64,000 bases of DNA from an uncultured Pelagibacteraceae bacterium (GCA_902595115.1 CACJOS010000003.1:1-64000), one strand, 5' to 3'; shown: positions 15,602-24,093, counted from the first letter of the stretch. Notes: generated by a model from the sequence alone, not told the origin. Numbers and translations are program-made.

Positions 15602-16717
15602 ATGAAAATTGGTGTTCCTAAAGAGATAAAGCCGCAAGAAAACAGAATTGGACTTACTCCAGAAAGTGTTAAAGATCTTATTGGCAATGGTCATGAGGTG
15701 TTGGTTGAAAAAAATGGGGGTTATGAGGCAGGTTTTGAGGATAAACAATATGAAGACGCTGGTGCAAAAATTGTAAATAGAGCTGAGGATATTTTTAATG
15801 ACTCTGAAATTATAGTTAAAGTAAAAGAACCTCTAGCAAATGAGGTAAAAATGATTAGAGAAGATCAAATCATTTTTACTTACTTACATCTTGCAGCGGC
15901 AAAAGATTTAACTAATGGTTTAATAAAATCAAAAGGTGTTTGTATTGCATATGAAACCGTTACAGATAATAATGGAAGACTACCATTGTTAGCACCTATG
16001 AGTGCAGTCGCTGGCAGAATGTCAGTTCAAGCTGGTGCACATTGTTTAGAAAAAAATCAAAAAGGCAGAGGTGTTTTATTAGGTGGTGCTCCAGGTGGAG
16101 ATCCTGCAGATGTTGTTATTCTTGGCGGTGGTGTTGTTGGAGAAAATGCTGCAATAATTGCTACTGGGATGAGAGCAAAAGTTCACGTGGTTGACAAGTC
16201 TCAAGATAGACTTGATCAATTAGTTAATATGTTTGGTGATAAAATTATACCTGAACTTAGTGATAAGTGTGACTTAAACAAATTGATTTCTGAGTGTGAT
16301 TTGTTGGTTGGTGGAGTTTTAATACCTGGCGCAGAGGCACCAAAATTGGTAACAAAAAAAATGTTAAAAAATATGAAACGTGGTTCAGTTATTGTTGACG
16401 TTGCAATTGATCAAGGTGGATGTGTTGAAACAAGCAAACCAACAACACATGCAAACCCTACATATATAGTAGATGATATTGTACACTATTGTGTTGCGAA
16501 TATGCCTGGGGGAGTTCCAAGAACCTCAACCTTTGCACTAAACAAAGCAACTCTACCTTTTTTAAATAAGTTAGCTAAACATGGATATAAAAAAGCTCTT
16601 AGTGAAGATAAAAATTTTCTTGCAGGGCTAAATGTTTGTAAGGGCGATGTGACATATAAAGCAGTGGCAGACGTTTTTGGACACAGTTATGTTTCACCTG
16701 ATAAAGCAATAAATTGA
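15602..16717 (+). CDS. ald: Alanine dehydrogenase
   Basis: 371 aa, canonical length. Visible are MKIGVPKEIKPQENRIGLTPESV, the catalytic region TYLHLAAA (His) with a Lys in IIVKVKEP, the NAD Rossmann motif VVILGGGVVGENAAIIA, and VDVAIDQGGCVETSKPTTHANP. It oxidatively deaminates L-alanine to pyruvate and ammonium. A good GGAGGG Shine-Dalgarno lies just upstream. Coupled to the aminotransferase it closes the amino-donor cycle, so net taurine (or beta-alanine) deamination yields ammonia and NADH. Confidence 0.94.
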   Translation: MKIGVPKEIKPQENRIGLTPESVKDLIGNGHEVLVEKNGGYEAGFEDKQYEDAGAKIVNRAEDIFNDSEIIVKVKEPLANEVKMIREDQIIFTYLHLAAAKDLTNGLIKSKGVCIAYETVTDNNGRLPLLAPMSAVAGRMSVQAGAHCLEKNQKGRGVLLGGAPGGDPADVVILGGGVVGENAAIIATGMRAKVHVVDKSQDRLDQLVNMFGDKIIPELSDKCDLNKLISECDLLVGGVLIPGAEAPKLVTKKMLKNMKRGSVIVDVAIDQGGCVETSKPTTHANPTYIVDDIVHYCVANMPGGVPRTSTFALNKATLPFLNKLAKHGYKKALSEDKNFLAGLNVCKGDVTYKAVADVFGHSYVSPDKAIN

Positions 16718-16748
16718 TTGAATAATTAGTAGTTAAAGGGGGTAATAA

Positions 16749-17189
16749 ATGTATAGGCCTTTGCCAGATGGATTAACAATAAAACATTCACCAATTGAAG
16801 GATTGGGTTTGTTTACTAATGTTGATATAAAAAAAAATACATTCATAGGTGTTACTCATATAAGAGACGAACAATTTGAAAATAAGTACATAAGAACCCC
16901 TTTAGGTGGATTTTATAATCATTCCGATGATCCAACTGTTGTAAGAATGGTAACAAACACTTTACCAAAACTAAAGTTTGGGGATGCCTTAGATGTAGAT
17001 GCGACTACAAAGAAATTTCCAGGAAATGACAACGATGGTGAGAATGTATTTTTTAATTTACAAGAAAAACCTGATGCAAAATATTTTTTTATGGTTGCTG
17101 CAAAAGATATTAAAGCTGGAACTGAATTAACTGCAAATTATAATCTTTATACATATCCAAAAACTGGTGTTGGATTACAAATGATTTAA
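16749..17189 (+). CDS. SET-domain protein
   Basis: 146 aa single SET domain: HSPIEGLGLFTNVDIKKNTFIG (typical SET-I start), FYNHSDDPTVV (in the position of the NHS motif), and AAKDIKAGTELTANYNLY (in the position of the GEEL-TYDY motif). Bacterial SET proteins may be lysine methyltransferases, often of ribosomal proteins or unknown targets. A strong Shine-Dalgarno (AAAGGGGG) precedes the ATG. Sits between alanine dehydrogenase and the demethylase-like gene, in the same direction with 31- and 13-bp gaps, so it is likely in the catabolic operon, for which a methyltransferase of this type is unexpected. Confidence 0.82.
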   Translation: MYRPLPDGLTIKHSPIEGLGLFTNVDIKKNTFIGVTHIRDEQFENKYIRTPLGGFYNHSDDPTVVRMVTNTLPKLKFGDALDVDATTKKFPGNDNDGENVFFNLQEKPDAKYFFMVAAKDIKAGTELTANYNLYTYPKTGVGLQMI

Positions 17190-17202
17190 TTTTTCTAAAT
17201 AA

Positions 17203-19647
17203 ATGAAAAAAGAACTTCCAAAAAGCACAAAAGTGGTTGTAATTGGAGGTGGTGTCGTTGGTTGTTCATGCGCTTATCATCTAGCAAAATTTGGTTGGAA
17301 AGACGTTATTCTTTTAGAAAGAGATAAACTTACATCAGGGACTACTTGGCACGCTGCTGGATTAGTCAGTCAATTAGGACCATCTGCAACAATAACTAAA
17401 ATAAGAAAGTATTCATTAGATTTATATAAGCAACTTGAAAAAAAAGTAGATCATTCAGCAGGGCTTCGTTTAAATGGTGCTATGTCTATTGCTCAAGAAG
17501 AGGGTAGATGGCAGGAATTAAAGAGACAAGCAACAACTGCTCAACTCTATGATGTTAATGTCGAAATTTTAAATAAAGATGAAATTAAAGATAAAGTTCC
17601 TTTAATAAAAAATGATGATTTACTAGGTGGAATATTTATGCCAGGAGACGGATCAGGAGATCCATCTGGAATAACACAACTTCTTGCAAAAGCAGCAAGA
17701 GCTGAAGGAGCAAAAATATTTGAAGACTCACCAGTTGATGACATTTTAATTAAAAATAAAAGAATAGATGGAGTTGTTGTAAATGGTCAAAAAATAGACT
17801 GCGAATATATTGTTTTGGCAACTGGCATGTGGTCTAGACAAATTGGAGAAAAAGTTGGGGTAAGTATCCCACTTTATCCAGCTGAGCATTTTTATGTTAT
17901 CACTGAACCAATTAAAGAAATCCCAAAAACTTTACCTGTAATAAGAGACTTTGATAGTAGAACTTATTTTAAAGAGGATGCAGGTAAATTATTGCTGGGT
18001 ATTTTTGAAGGTAAATCAATACCAGCCTTTGATGGAACAAACAAAGTTCCTGAAGATTTTTCTTTTGGAGAATTTCCTGAAAATTTAGAACATTTTGAAC
18101 CTTATCTAAATGCATGCATGAAAAGATTTCCAATTCTTGAAAAAACTGGAATTAGAAAATTCTTTGCAGGACCAGAGTCTTTTACACCTGATACAAATTC
18201 ACTTTTGGGAGAAGTGCCAGAAGTCAAGAATTTTTTTGTATGCTGTGGTCTAAATAGTATAGGGATAGCAAGTGCTGGTGGTGTAGGAAAAGTTACAGCT
18301 GAATGGATGATGAATGGACATATAAATGAGGATATATTTAATTATGATATAAAACGATTTCAAAAATTTCACTCAGAAATTAAATTTATAAAGAATAGAA
18401 TAACAGAATCTTTGGGTGATTTATATGGTATGCACTGGCCTTACAAACAACACTCTACTTCTCGAAATCAAAAACTTCTTCCTTATCACAATGAATTAAA
18501 AGATGCTGGTGCATGTTTTGGTGCAACAGCAGGTTATGAAAGACCTATGTGGTATTCTTTGAATGGAAAAGATCCAGAATATGACTATAGTTACAATTAT
18601 CAAAATTGGTATCCCTCGGCTAAACACGAAACAATAAATACAAGAAAAAATGTTGGTCTTTTTGATTTATCATCTTTTTCAAAATTTGAACTTAAAGGCG
18701 AAACAGTACACAACGAATTACAAAAAATATGCACCGCAAATGTTAAATGTGAACCAGGTAAAATAACTTATACTCAAATGCTAAATGAGGATGGTGGTAT
18801 TGAAACTGATTTAAGTGTTGTTTGTATTAATAAAAATCATTTTAGAATAGTAAGTTCTGCAGCAACAAGAGAACACGATAAAATACATATTCAGAAATAT
18901 TTGACTAATAACTTGCAGCTTTATGATGTAACTGAAGATATTTGTTGTTTCGGTTTATTTGGTCCTAGGAGTAGAGATATGATGGCAAAGTTAAGTCAGG
19001 ATGATTTTACTAATAAAAGTTTTAAATTTGGTGCTGCAAAATTTATCAAGGTTGGAGAAATAGATGTATGGGCACAACGGTTATCCTACGTAGGTGAATT
19101 AGGTTATGAACTTTACGTCAAAAACAATCATGCAAGAAAGCTATATAGTTTAATTGTTTTGGAGGGAAAAAACTTTCAAATGTCTCACTGCGGGATGCAT
19201 GCTATGGATACAATGCGAATGGAAAGTGGTTTTTTGCATTGGGGTCATGATATTTCACCTGAGGAAAATCAATATCAAGCAGGTCTAGGTTTTGCTATTA
19301 GTTACAAAAAAAATATAGATTTCATCGGGAGGAAAGCTTTATTAAAATTTAAAGAAAAATCTCCCTCTAAGCAGCTTATAATGCTAACCCTAAAAGATAA
19401 TAAACCTGGAGAACCACTTCTTTTGCATGATGAACCAATTTATTTAAATAACAAAATTATTGGAAGAACAACTTCTGGCAATTATTCTTTTTGTTTCAAT
19501 AAAAATTTAACTTTTGGCTATGTGACCGGCCATATTTCAAAAGAACAATTGCAAAAAGAGGAAATTTTTGTTGAAGTTGCTAAGACTAAATATGCGGCAG
19601 AATTGCAGTCAGAATCTTTAATCAAAAATAATTATAAATCAATTTAA
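17203..19647 (+). CDS. Dimethylglycine dehydrogenase/sarcosine oxidase-type demethylase (FAD-DAO plus GcvT)
   Basis: 814 aa two-part enzyme. The N-terminal half is an FAD-dependent amine oxidase: KVVVIGGGVVGCSCAYHL, and TSGTTWHAAGLV with the His that carries covalent FAD in this family. The C-terminal half from about residue 420 is GcvT-like, with AGYERPMWY, VGLFDLSSFSKFEL and GELGYELYV, and would pass the one-carbon unit to tetrahydrofolate. It oxidatively removes N-methyl groups. In other SAR11-like settings such enzymes process dimethylglycine or sarcosine. Its location behind the taurine-type genes raises N-methylated sulfonates such as N-methyltaurine as candidates. The exact substrate cannot be read. 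Confidence 0.82.
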   Translation: MKKELPKSTKVVVIGGGVVGCSCAYHLAKFGWKDVILLERDKLTSGTTWHAAGLVSQLGPSATITKIRKYSLDLYKQLEKKVDHSAGLRLNGAMSIAQEEGRWQELKRQATTAQLYDVNVEILNKDEIKDKVPLIKNDDLLGGIFMPGDGSGDPSGITQLLAKAARAEGAKIFEDSPVDDILIKNKRIDGVVVNGQKIDCEYIVLATGMWSRQIGEKVGVSIPLYPAEHFYVITEPIKEIPKTLPVIRDFDSRTYFKEDAGKLLLGIFEGKSIPAFDGTNKVPEDFSFGEFPENLEHFEPYLNACMKRFPILEKTGIRKFFAGPESFTPDTNSLLGEVPEVKNFFVCCGLNSIGIASAGGVGKVTAEWMMNGHINEDIFNYDIKRFQKFHSEIKFIKNRITESLGDLYGMHWPYKQHSTSRNQKLLPYHNELKDAGACFGATAGYERPMWYSLNGKDPEYDYSYNYQNWYPSAKHETINTRKNVGLFDLSSFSKFELKGETVHNELQKICTANVKCEPGKITYTQMLNEDGGIETDLSVVCINKNHFRIVSSAATREHDKIHIQKYLTNNLQLYDVTEDICCFGLFGPRSRDMMAKLSQDDFTNKSFKFGAAKFIKVGEIDVWAQRLSYVGELGYELYVKNNHARKLYSLIVLEGKNFQMSHCGMHAMDTMRMESGFLHWGHDISPEENQYQAGLGFAISYKKNIDFIGRKALLKFKEKSPSKQLIMLTLKDNKPGEPLLLHDEPIYLNNKIIGRTTSGNYSFCFNKNLTFGYVTGHISKEQLQKEEIFVEVAKTKYAAELQSESLIKNNYKSI

Positions 19648-19732
19648 AATTGAATCCGTAAATTTTAATTGAAACCTCAAATTGAACAACCTCAGAGTTG
19701 TAAATTTGATTCGGGCATGCTTTAATAAAATC

Positions 19733-19993
19733 ATGTCAACACATGCTGCTAAAGCGAAAAAAGATCCAGAATTTGTATTAGACTCAGATGTAAGTGATTT
19801 TGAAGTATTAGATGAAGTAAGAGAAAACACTTCAAAAGAAAGATCTCCAAAAGAAAGATCTCCAAAAGTAAATATAAATTCACTCATGGATAGAGTTAGA
19901 GAAGAGAAAAAAAAAGAGAAAAAAGAAAATCTTATTTTTTTAGGCTTAATTGCTTCGGTTGTCTTGATAACTGGCGCAATCGCGTCTTTTTAA
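19733..19993 (+). CDS. 86-aa tail-anchored small membrane protein
   Basis: I place the start at ATG 19733 (MSTHAAKAKKDPEF); an upstream TTG would add a basic stretch of doubtful value. The N-terminal 60 residues are highly charged with an exact peptide repeat (KERSP twice), followed by SLMDRVREEKKKEKKE and one C-terminal helix, NLIFLGLIASVVLITGAIAS. It looks like a cytoplasmic charged domain anchored by its C-terminus. Convergent to the regulator gene with a 2-bp gap. No family recognised. Confidence 0.6.
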   Translation: MSTHAAKAKKDPEFVLDSDVSDFEVLDEVRENTSKERSPKERSPKVNINSLMDRVREEKKKEKKENLIFLGLIASVVLITGAIASF

Positions 19994-19995
19994 AT

Positions 19996-20985
19996 TTAAT
20001 TTTTATAAATCCTTGCTGCGTTAAATATTTTACAAGACATTTCTGAGATTTTATTTACATTTTCAAGTCTATGCTTATCAATTTCTTTTACTTTATTTGA
20101 GTTTGATACACTGTATAAACCATTTTTATTTTTATCTACAAACCTATTCTTCATCAAAAAATTTAATTTCCTTATAACAGTTGGTCTTGGTATGCCTGTT
20201 AAATCTGAAATAGTCATAGCATTCAGGCCAAGAGTTTCTGTTAAAGATAAAAGTTCATCTAAATAAGTGTCTTTTACTTTTTCAGGATATTTAGCTGTGA
20301 TTTTTATTTTTTTATTTAACGCTAAATTTTGATTATAAACAATCATAGCCCAAATTTGCACTGTTTCATAATCTTTAAAAAATTTTTGCTTAAATGTTGT
20401 TAACATTCCAATTTGAAATTTTAAAAAATAATTCCAACAGTGTGTATAATTATTTTTTATAAGTAATTCTAAGTCAAACGAAGAAATTTGTTGTTTAATA
20501 ATATTTGATTTTTGAAGATGCTTGGATAAATTTGCTAAGAACTTGGATATTAAATGTATTGCGGTTACTGGTTTTTGTAAGTTGTATGCTTTTCTATTTA
20601 TAATAACTGCTTTTTTATTTTTGTTAATTATCCCAATTTTTTCTAATTCCAAAATTTTTCTTCTTGTTGTTTCTTTAGATATAGATAATTCCTTTGATAT
20701 ATTAACAATATTAAATTTTCTTAGTTCATATTGATCGACATTATAAAATTGGTCAAAATCATACTTTATAAAATACTCTGCATAACTATCAAAAGTTTTA
20801 CTAACAAGACTCATTAAAATAAAATATTTATCTAAGTCTTTAAAGGTTACATAAGCATTATTTAACCAAATTCTTTGAAGTTCAAAATAATCAGTGATCA
20901 CCTCAATGTAATTTTTAGTAAGTACGTTATAAACCTCATGTACACCGACCTCAGTTGAGAATTTTAATCTATTTTCCTTTGACAT
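19996..20985 (-). CDS. Transcriptional regulator with two winged-helix DNA-binding domains
   Basis: 329 aa, no membrane segment. A first wHTH is visible around residues 92-128 (IVNISKELSISKETTRRKILELEKIGIINKN) and a second around 252-290 (MTISDLTGIPRPTVIRKLNFLMKNRFVDKNKNGLYSV). Both have the helix-turn-helix followed by a wing of the GntR/MarR style. The central segment (about 150-230) is helical and may carry ligand or dimer contacts. It is divergent from the BASS transporter at 21042 across 56 bp and so probably regulates it. The duplicated DNA-binding domain in one chain is unusual; the family is not certain. Confidence 0.72.
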   Translation of the reverse strand: MSKENRLKFSTEVGVHEVYNVLTKNYIEVITDYFELQRIWLNNAYVTFKDLDKYFILMSLVSKTFDSYAEYFIKYDFDQFYNVDQYELRKFNIVNISKELSISKETTRRKILELEKIGIINKNKKAVIINRKAYNLQKPVTAIHLISKFLANLSKHLQKSNIIKQQISSFDLELLIKNNYTHCWNYFLKFQIGMLTTFKQKFFKDYETVQIWAMIVYNQNLALNKKIKITAKYPEKVKDTYLDELLSLTETLGLNAMTISDLTGIPRPTVIRKLNFLMKNRFVDKNKNGLYSVSNSNKVKEIDKHRLENVNKISEMSCKIFNAARIYKN

Positions 20986-21041
20986 TTTTATTTTTACAAA
21001 TATTTAACTTAGTAATAAAAATAAAATATGTAAAATAATTT

Positions 21042-21884
21042 ATGGAATTTGTAAAATTAGTAGGTCCTTTCGGAGTCTTTTTTATAATGTTTGCATTGGG
21101 ACTCAATCTAAATATTAAGAGATTTTTAAGAGTATTTAGTAAACCAAAAAATTTCATTATAGGGCTATTATGTCAAACTGTTGTCCTACCTTTAATTGGT
21201 TTATTAGTTATTTATTATTTTCCTATGGATAAAGAGTTTCAAATTGGAATATTTCTTTTACTGATTATGCCTTCAGCCGCAATGTCAAATTATGCAACTA
21301 GAATTGCTGATGGCAATGTTCCATTATCGATTTGTTTAACATCAATATGTGCATTATTTTCATTTTTAACTGTCCCGCTTTACCTCAATTTTTTTTCTGA
21401 ATTTCTTTACAATCAAAGTTTCGATTTACAATTATTTACTTTTTCACTTAAGACTTTTTTATTTATTACACTGCCTGTTTTTATTGGAATTTATATTAGA
21501 GAAAAATTTGGTAGCTTTGTAAAAAAATATACTTTCACACTTGATAGATTAGCATTTATTATTTTTTTAATAATAGTTTTTATAGCAATTTATACTGAGA
21601 AAGATAATTTAATAAGCTATTTCGATGATGTTGGAATGACAATGAGTTTAATTTTAGCAATGGTTTTTTTATCTTCATTTATAATTACTCAAATTTTTGT
21701 TGATGATATAAAATCAAAAAGAGCAATTCGAATTGAGGCTTTATTACAAAATGGCGCTATGGGTTTTGTTGTAGGAGCTTTAATTTTTAGCGAGGTTCAA
21801 TATCTTGTTCCCATAACTATATATGCACTTCTGCAATACTGTTTTCTTTTATTTTATTTAGGTAATATGAAAATAAAAAGTTAA
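21042..21884 (+). CDS. BASS-family transporter (second paralogue)
   Basis: 280 aa membrane protein with the BASS/SBF pattern. FVKLVGPFGVFFIMFALGLNLNIKRFLRVF opens it, then CQTVVLPLIGLLVIYYF, LLLIMPSAAMSNYATRIADGNVPLSICLTSI and the C-terminal EALLQNGAMGFVVGALIF, closely parallel to the paralogue at 2355 (DFTRV, ECGLQNG). Likely a sodium-coupled organic-anion carrier. Divergent regulator upstream. Followed by an FkbM methyltransferase gene 7 bp later. Substrate unknown. Confidence 0.82.
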   Translation: MEFVKLVGPFGVFFIMFALGLNLNIKRFLRVFSKPKNFIIGLLCQTVVLPLIGLLVIYYFPMDKEFQIGIFLLLIMPSAAMSNYATRIADGNVPLSICLTSICALFSFLTVPLYLNFFSEFLYNQSFDLQLFTFSLKTFLFITLPVFIGIYIREKFGSFVKKYTFTLDRLAFIIFLIIVFIAIYTEKDNLISYFDDVGMTMSLILAMVFLSSFIITQIFVDDIKSKRAIRIEALLQNGAMGFVVGALIFSEVQYLVPITIYALLQYCFLLFYLGNMKIKS

Positions 21885-21891
21885 TCAAATA

Positions 21892-22584
21892 ATGATAAAA
21901 TTATTTTATAAGCCATACCTATATTATAATTTATATATTCGTAATAAAATTTACAATAAAAGACTCTCTTATTCACAATTTAGAGAGGATATTTTTATCA
22001 ATAATTTTTTTAAAAATAAATCTATTGGTTTTTATATAGATATTGGTTGTTACCATCCAGTAAAGTACAGTAATACTGCACTAATTTACAATAGAGGTTG
22101 GTCTGGAATAAACATAGATCTCAACCAAACATCGATTGATTTATTTAATATCGCTAGAAAAAGAGATAAAAATATTTGCGCGGCTGTATCTAATAAAAAT
22201 GATTCTGCTGAATTTTATTTTGATCACATGTTAAGTCCAGTTAATACTCTTAGCAAAGAATTTTCAGATATGAGTTATAAAAATATTTCTAAAAAAAAAT
22301 ACTCAAAAAAAATGACTCAAAAATATACTTTTGATAAAATTGTACAGCATTACAAATTAAAAATTCCTAGTATCGATTTTTTAAATATAGATGCTGAGGC
22401 TCACGATTATGAGGTAATAGAGGGTTTCAATTTAACAAAGTATAAACCTAAGCTTATATGTATTGAATTATATGATGCTAAATTAAAAATAAATGAAAAA
22501 TATTTTACAGATTTTTTGTCAAATTATAATTATTCATTGATTGAAAAAATTGGACCGAATGGAATCTTCTGTCATAAGAAATAG
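21892..22584 (+). CDS. FkbM-family methyltransferase
   Basis: 230 aa SAM-dependent methyltransferase of the FkbM type: SQFREDIFINNFF, GFYIDIGCYHPVKYSNTALIYNRGWSGINIDLN (SAM site), VDFLNIDAEAHDYEVIEGF in the form IDFLNIDAEAHDYEVIEGF, and PKLICIEL. These often O-methylate sugars of surface glycans. It lies next to the BASS gene and upstream of the cupin gene and tRNA; it is probably part of the polysaccharide-linked neighbourhood. The target is unknown. Confidence 0.85.
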   Translation: MIKLFYKPYLYYNLYIRNKIYNKRLSYSQFREDIFINNFFKNKSIGFYIDIGCYHPVKYSNTALIYNRGWSGINIDLNQTSIDLFNIARKRDKNICAAVSNKNDSAEFYFDHMLSPVNTLSKEFSDMSYKNISKKKYSKKMTQKYTFDKIVQHYKLKIPSIDFLNIDAEAHDYEVIEGFNLTKYKPKLICIELYDAKLKINEKYFTDFLSNYNYSLIEKIGPNGIFCHKK

Positions 22585-22609
22585 TTTTTTGTATATATAG
22601 AGAAATAGA

Positions 22610-23017
22610 ATGAATAAAATTAAATCACTTATTAAGCAGCACAAAATGATATCACATCCAGAGGGAGGATATTACGTAGAGATATTTAAGACTAGAGATG
22701 TAAGTCATATCTATTTTTTATTAGAAAAACATCAATATTCTCATTGGCATCGGATCTGTAAAAATGAGACCTTGCATTTTTATTCTGGAAGTCCATTAAT
22801 AATTTATACTTCAAAAGACGGTAAAGAATTTCAAACCGATAAAATTGGATCAAAAAATAATTTTATATTTAATATAAAAAAAAATACCTGGTTTGCAATG
22901 AAATCATCAGGTGAGTACAGTTTAATTGGATGTACAGTTGCACCTGCTTTTGAATTCAAGGATTTGGAGTTGGCACCAAAAAAATGGAAACCTTCTAAAT
23001 TTAATATTAATCTTTAG
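22610..23017 (+). CDS. Cupin_5/DUF985-family protein
   Basis: 135 aa small cupin barrel. HPEGGYYVEIFKTRD, IYFLLEKHQYSHWHRICKNETLHFYSGSPL, WFAMKSSGEYSLIGCTVAPAFEFKDLELA fit the DUF985 (cupin superfamily) pattern, including the conserved WHR and APAFEF elements. Function of this family is unknown; some relatives act as sugar-like epimerases or binding proteins. 26 bp downstream of the FkbM gene. Confidence 0.8.
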   Translation: MNKIKSLIKQHKMISHPEGGYYVEIFKTRDVSHIYFLLEKHQYSHWHRICKNETLHFYSGSPLIIYTSKDGKEFQTDKIGSKNNFIFNIKKNTWFAMKSSGEYSLIGCTVAPAFEFKDLELAPKKWKPSKFNINL

Positions 23018-23070
23018 TATTTCTTGTTTGAAAGAAAAAAAATAAGTAGTATATATCAATGAGAATTTAA

Positions 23071-23147
23071 GGCGGGGTAGCTCAGTTGGTTAGAGCGCGG
23101 GACTCATAAGCCCGAGGTCAGTGGTTCGATCCCACTTCCCGCTACCA
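23071..23147 (+). tRNA. tRNA with anticodon CAU (probably elongator Met)
   Basis: 77 nt with encoded CCA. The D stem (GCTC/GAGC), anticodon loop CTCATAA, T loop TTCGATC and T stem AGTGG/CCACT are present. The anticodon stem has four pairs (CGGG/CCCG) plus an A-G apposition next to the loop. Lack of C1-A72 argues against initiator; the G1-U72 end GCTACCA resembles alphaproteobacterial elongator Met. Ile2 (lysidine-modified CAU) cannot be excluded by eye. Its 3' 47 nt are repeated 993 bp downstream. Confidence 0.95.
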
Positions 23148-23148
23148 T
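23101..23148 (+). repeat. 48-bp direct repeat, left copy (tRNA 3' part)
   Basis: From the anticodon stem (GACTCATAAG) through the tRNA 3' end (GCTACCAT), this 48-bp stretch is identical to 24094-24141. It is the left copy of an attachment-site-like duplication. Confidence 0.95.
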
Positions 23149-23181
23149 TCTAGAAGCATTGGTCTGTTTTGCGTCTCTGAG

Positions 23182-23204
23182 GCGTCAATGATATTGGTTC
23201 TTGA
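23182..23204 (+). repeat. Near-exact 23-bp direct repeat X, left copy
   Basis: GCGTCAATGA, one variable base, then ATTGGTTCTTGA; the right copy is at 23974-23996 with that one difference. Less exact similarity extends to both sides. It starts 34 bp after the tRNA end. Confidence 0.85.
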
Positions 23205-23274
23205 GTAATTGCTTTATTTATAATTTGATATTGTTATTATTTAATTAATAAAATTTCATTTTAACTAATAAATT

Positions 23275-23904
23275 ATGGCTTTAGATAACTGGGTATTATT
23301 TATAATTGCGGTTTTAGCTCTTATGAGCACACCTGGGCCAAGTCAATTATTGATGTTATCCAACAGCGCAACTTATGGCCTTAAAAATTCAGTTGCAACA
23401 ATAGTGGGGGATTTGTCAGCAAATCTTTTACAAATGATAATAGCCACAGCTGGAATTGGGTTATTGATAGCATCATTTGATAATAACATCTTAATCTACA
23501 TAAAATGGATAGGTGTTACCTATTTAGTTTGGAACGCTTTAAAATTAATTTTTGAAAAAAAGGAAAATGCTAACAAATATAAAAAAACAAATAATAAAAA
23601 AATTTATAGAAAATTGTTTTTACAAGGTTTTTTAACATCCGCATCAAACCCTAAAGCAATCTTATTTTTTGCTGCTCTCTTTCCACAATTTATATCTGTA
23701 AATGGTGGTATCTGGACTCAATGCTTAATTTTATCAATTACATATATTTTCATTGATGGAATATTTCTTTTTTTTTATGGTTTTGCGGCTTCGAAAATCA
23801 CTATGATGATAAAGAGCAATTCAAGCTTGATGATTAATAAAGTTGGAGGCTCATTAATGTTAGTTGCTGCGCTTTTATTAGGATTTAAATCGCTTGATAA
23901 ATAA
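23275..23904 (+). CDS. LysE/RhtB-family amino-acid exporter
   Basis: 209 aa with five or six membrane helices and the family start ALMSTPGPSQLLMLSNSATYGLKNSVATIVGD, plus GVTYLVWNALKLIF and SNPKAILFFAALFPQF. Such carriers export amino acids or their derivatives. The gene is the only recognisable one inside the segment bounded by the tRNA 3' duplication, which makes it the candidate cargo. Starts ATG 23275 in AT-rich sequence without a clear Shine-Dalgarno. Confidence 0.88.
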   Translation: MALDNWVLFIIAVLALMSTPGPSQLLMLSNSATYGLKNSVATIVGDLSANLLQMIIATAGIGLLIASFDNNILIYIKWIGVTYLVWNALKLIFEKKENANKYKKTNNKKIYRKLFLQGFLTSASNPKAILFFAALFPQFISVNGGIWTQCLILSITYIFIDGIFLFFYGFAASKITMMIKSNSSLMINKVGGSLMLVAALLLGFKSLDK

Positions 23905-23973
23905 TTTAAAAATTACTTAATACAATTCAGTTACAATCTACAATATAGTTAAACTGTCTCTTGCTCCATATAC

Positions 23974-23996
23974 GCGTCAATGACATTGGTTCTTGA
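23974..23996 (+). repeat. Near-exact 23-bp direct repeat X, right copy
   Basis: Matches 23182-23204 with one substitution (C for T in ATGAyATTGG). It lies 97 bp before the truncated tRNA copy. The X copies are 792 bp apart while the tRNA copies are 993 bp apart, so one simple tandem duplication does not explain both. Confidence 0.85.
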
Positions 23997-24093
23997 CTAA
24001 GATTCTTTAATTTGATTCAATATCACTAGAAAGGAAAGAGAGCATTTACAGGAGTAATTGTTCTAGAGTAGGTGACAAGGGTTCATGGCGATA

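Noticed and set aside
19639-19887. 82-aa minus-strand frame opposite the tail-anchored protein
   Set aside because: Its Ser/Phe-rich repeat is the reverse reading of the Lys/Glu/Ser repeat of the plus-strand gene, which has the better start and a membrane anchor.
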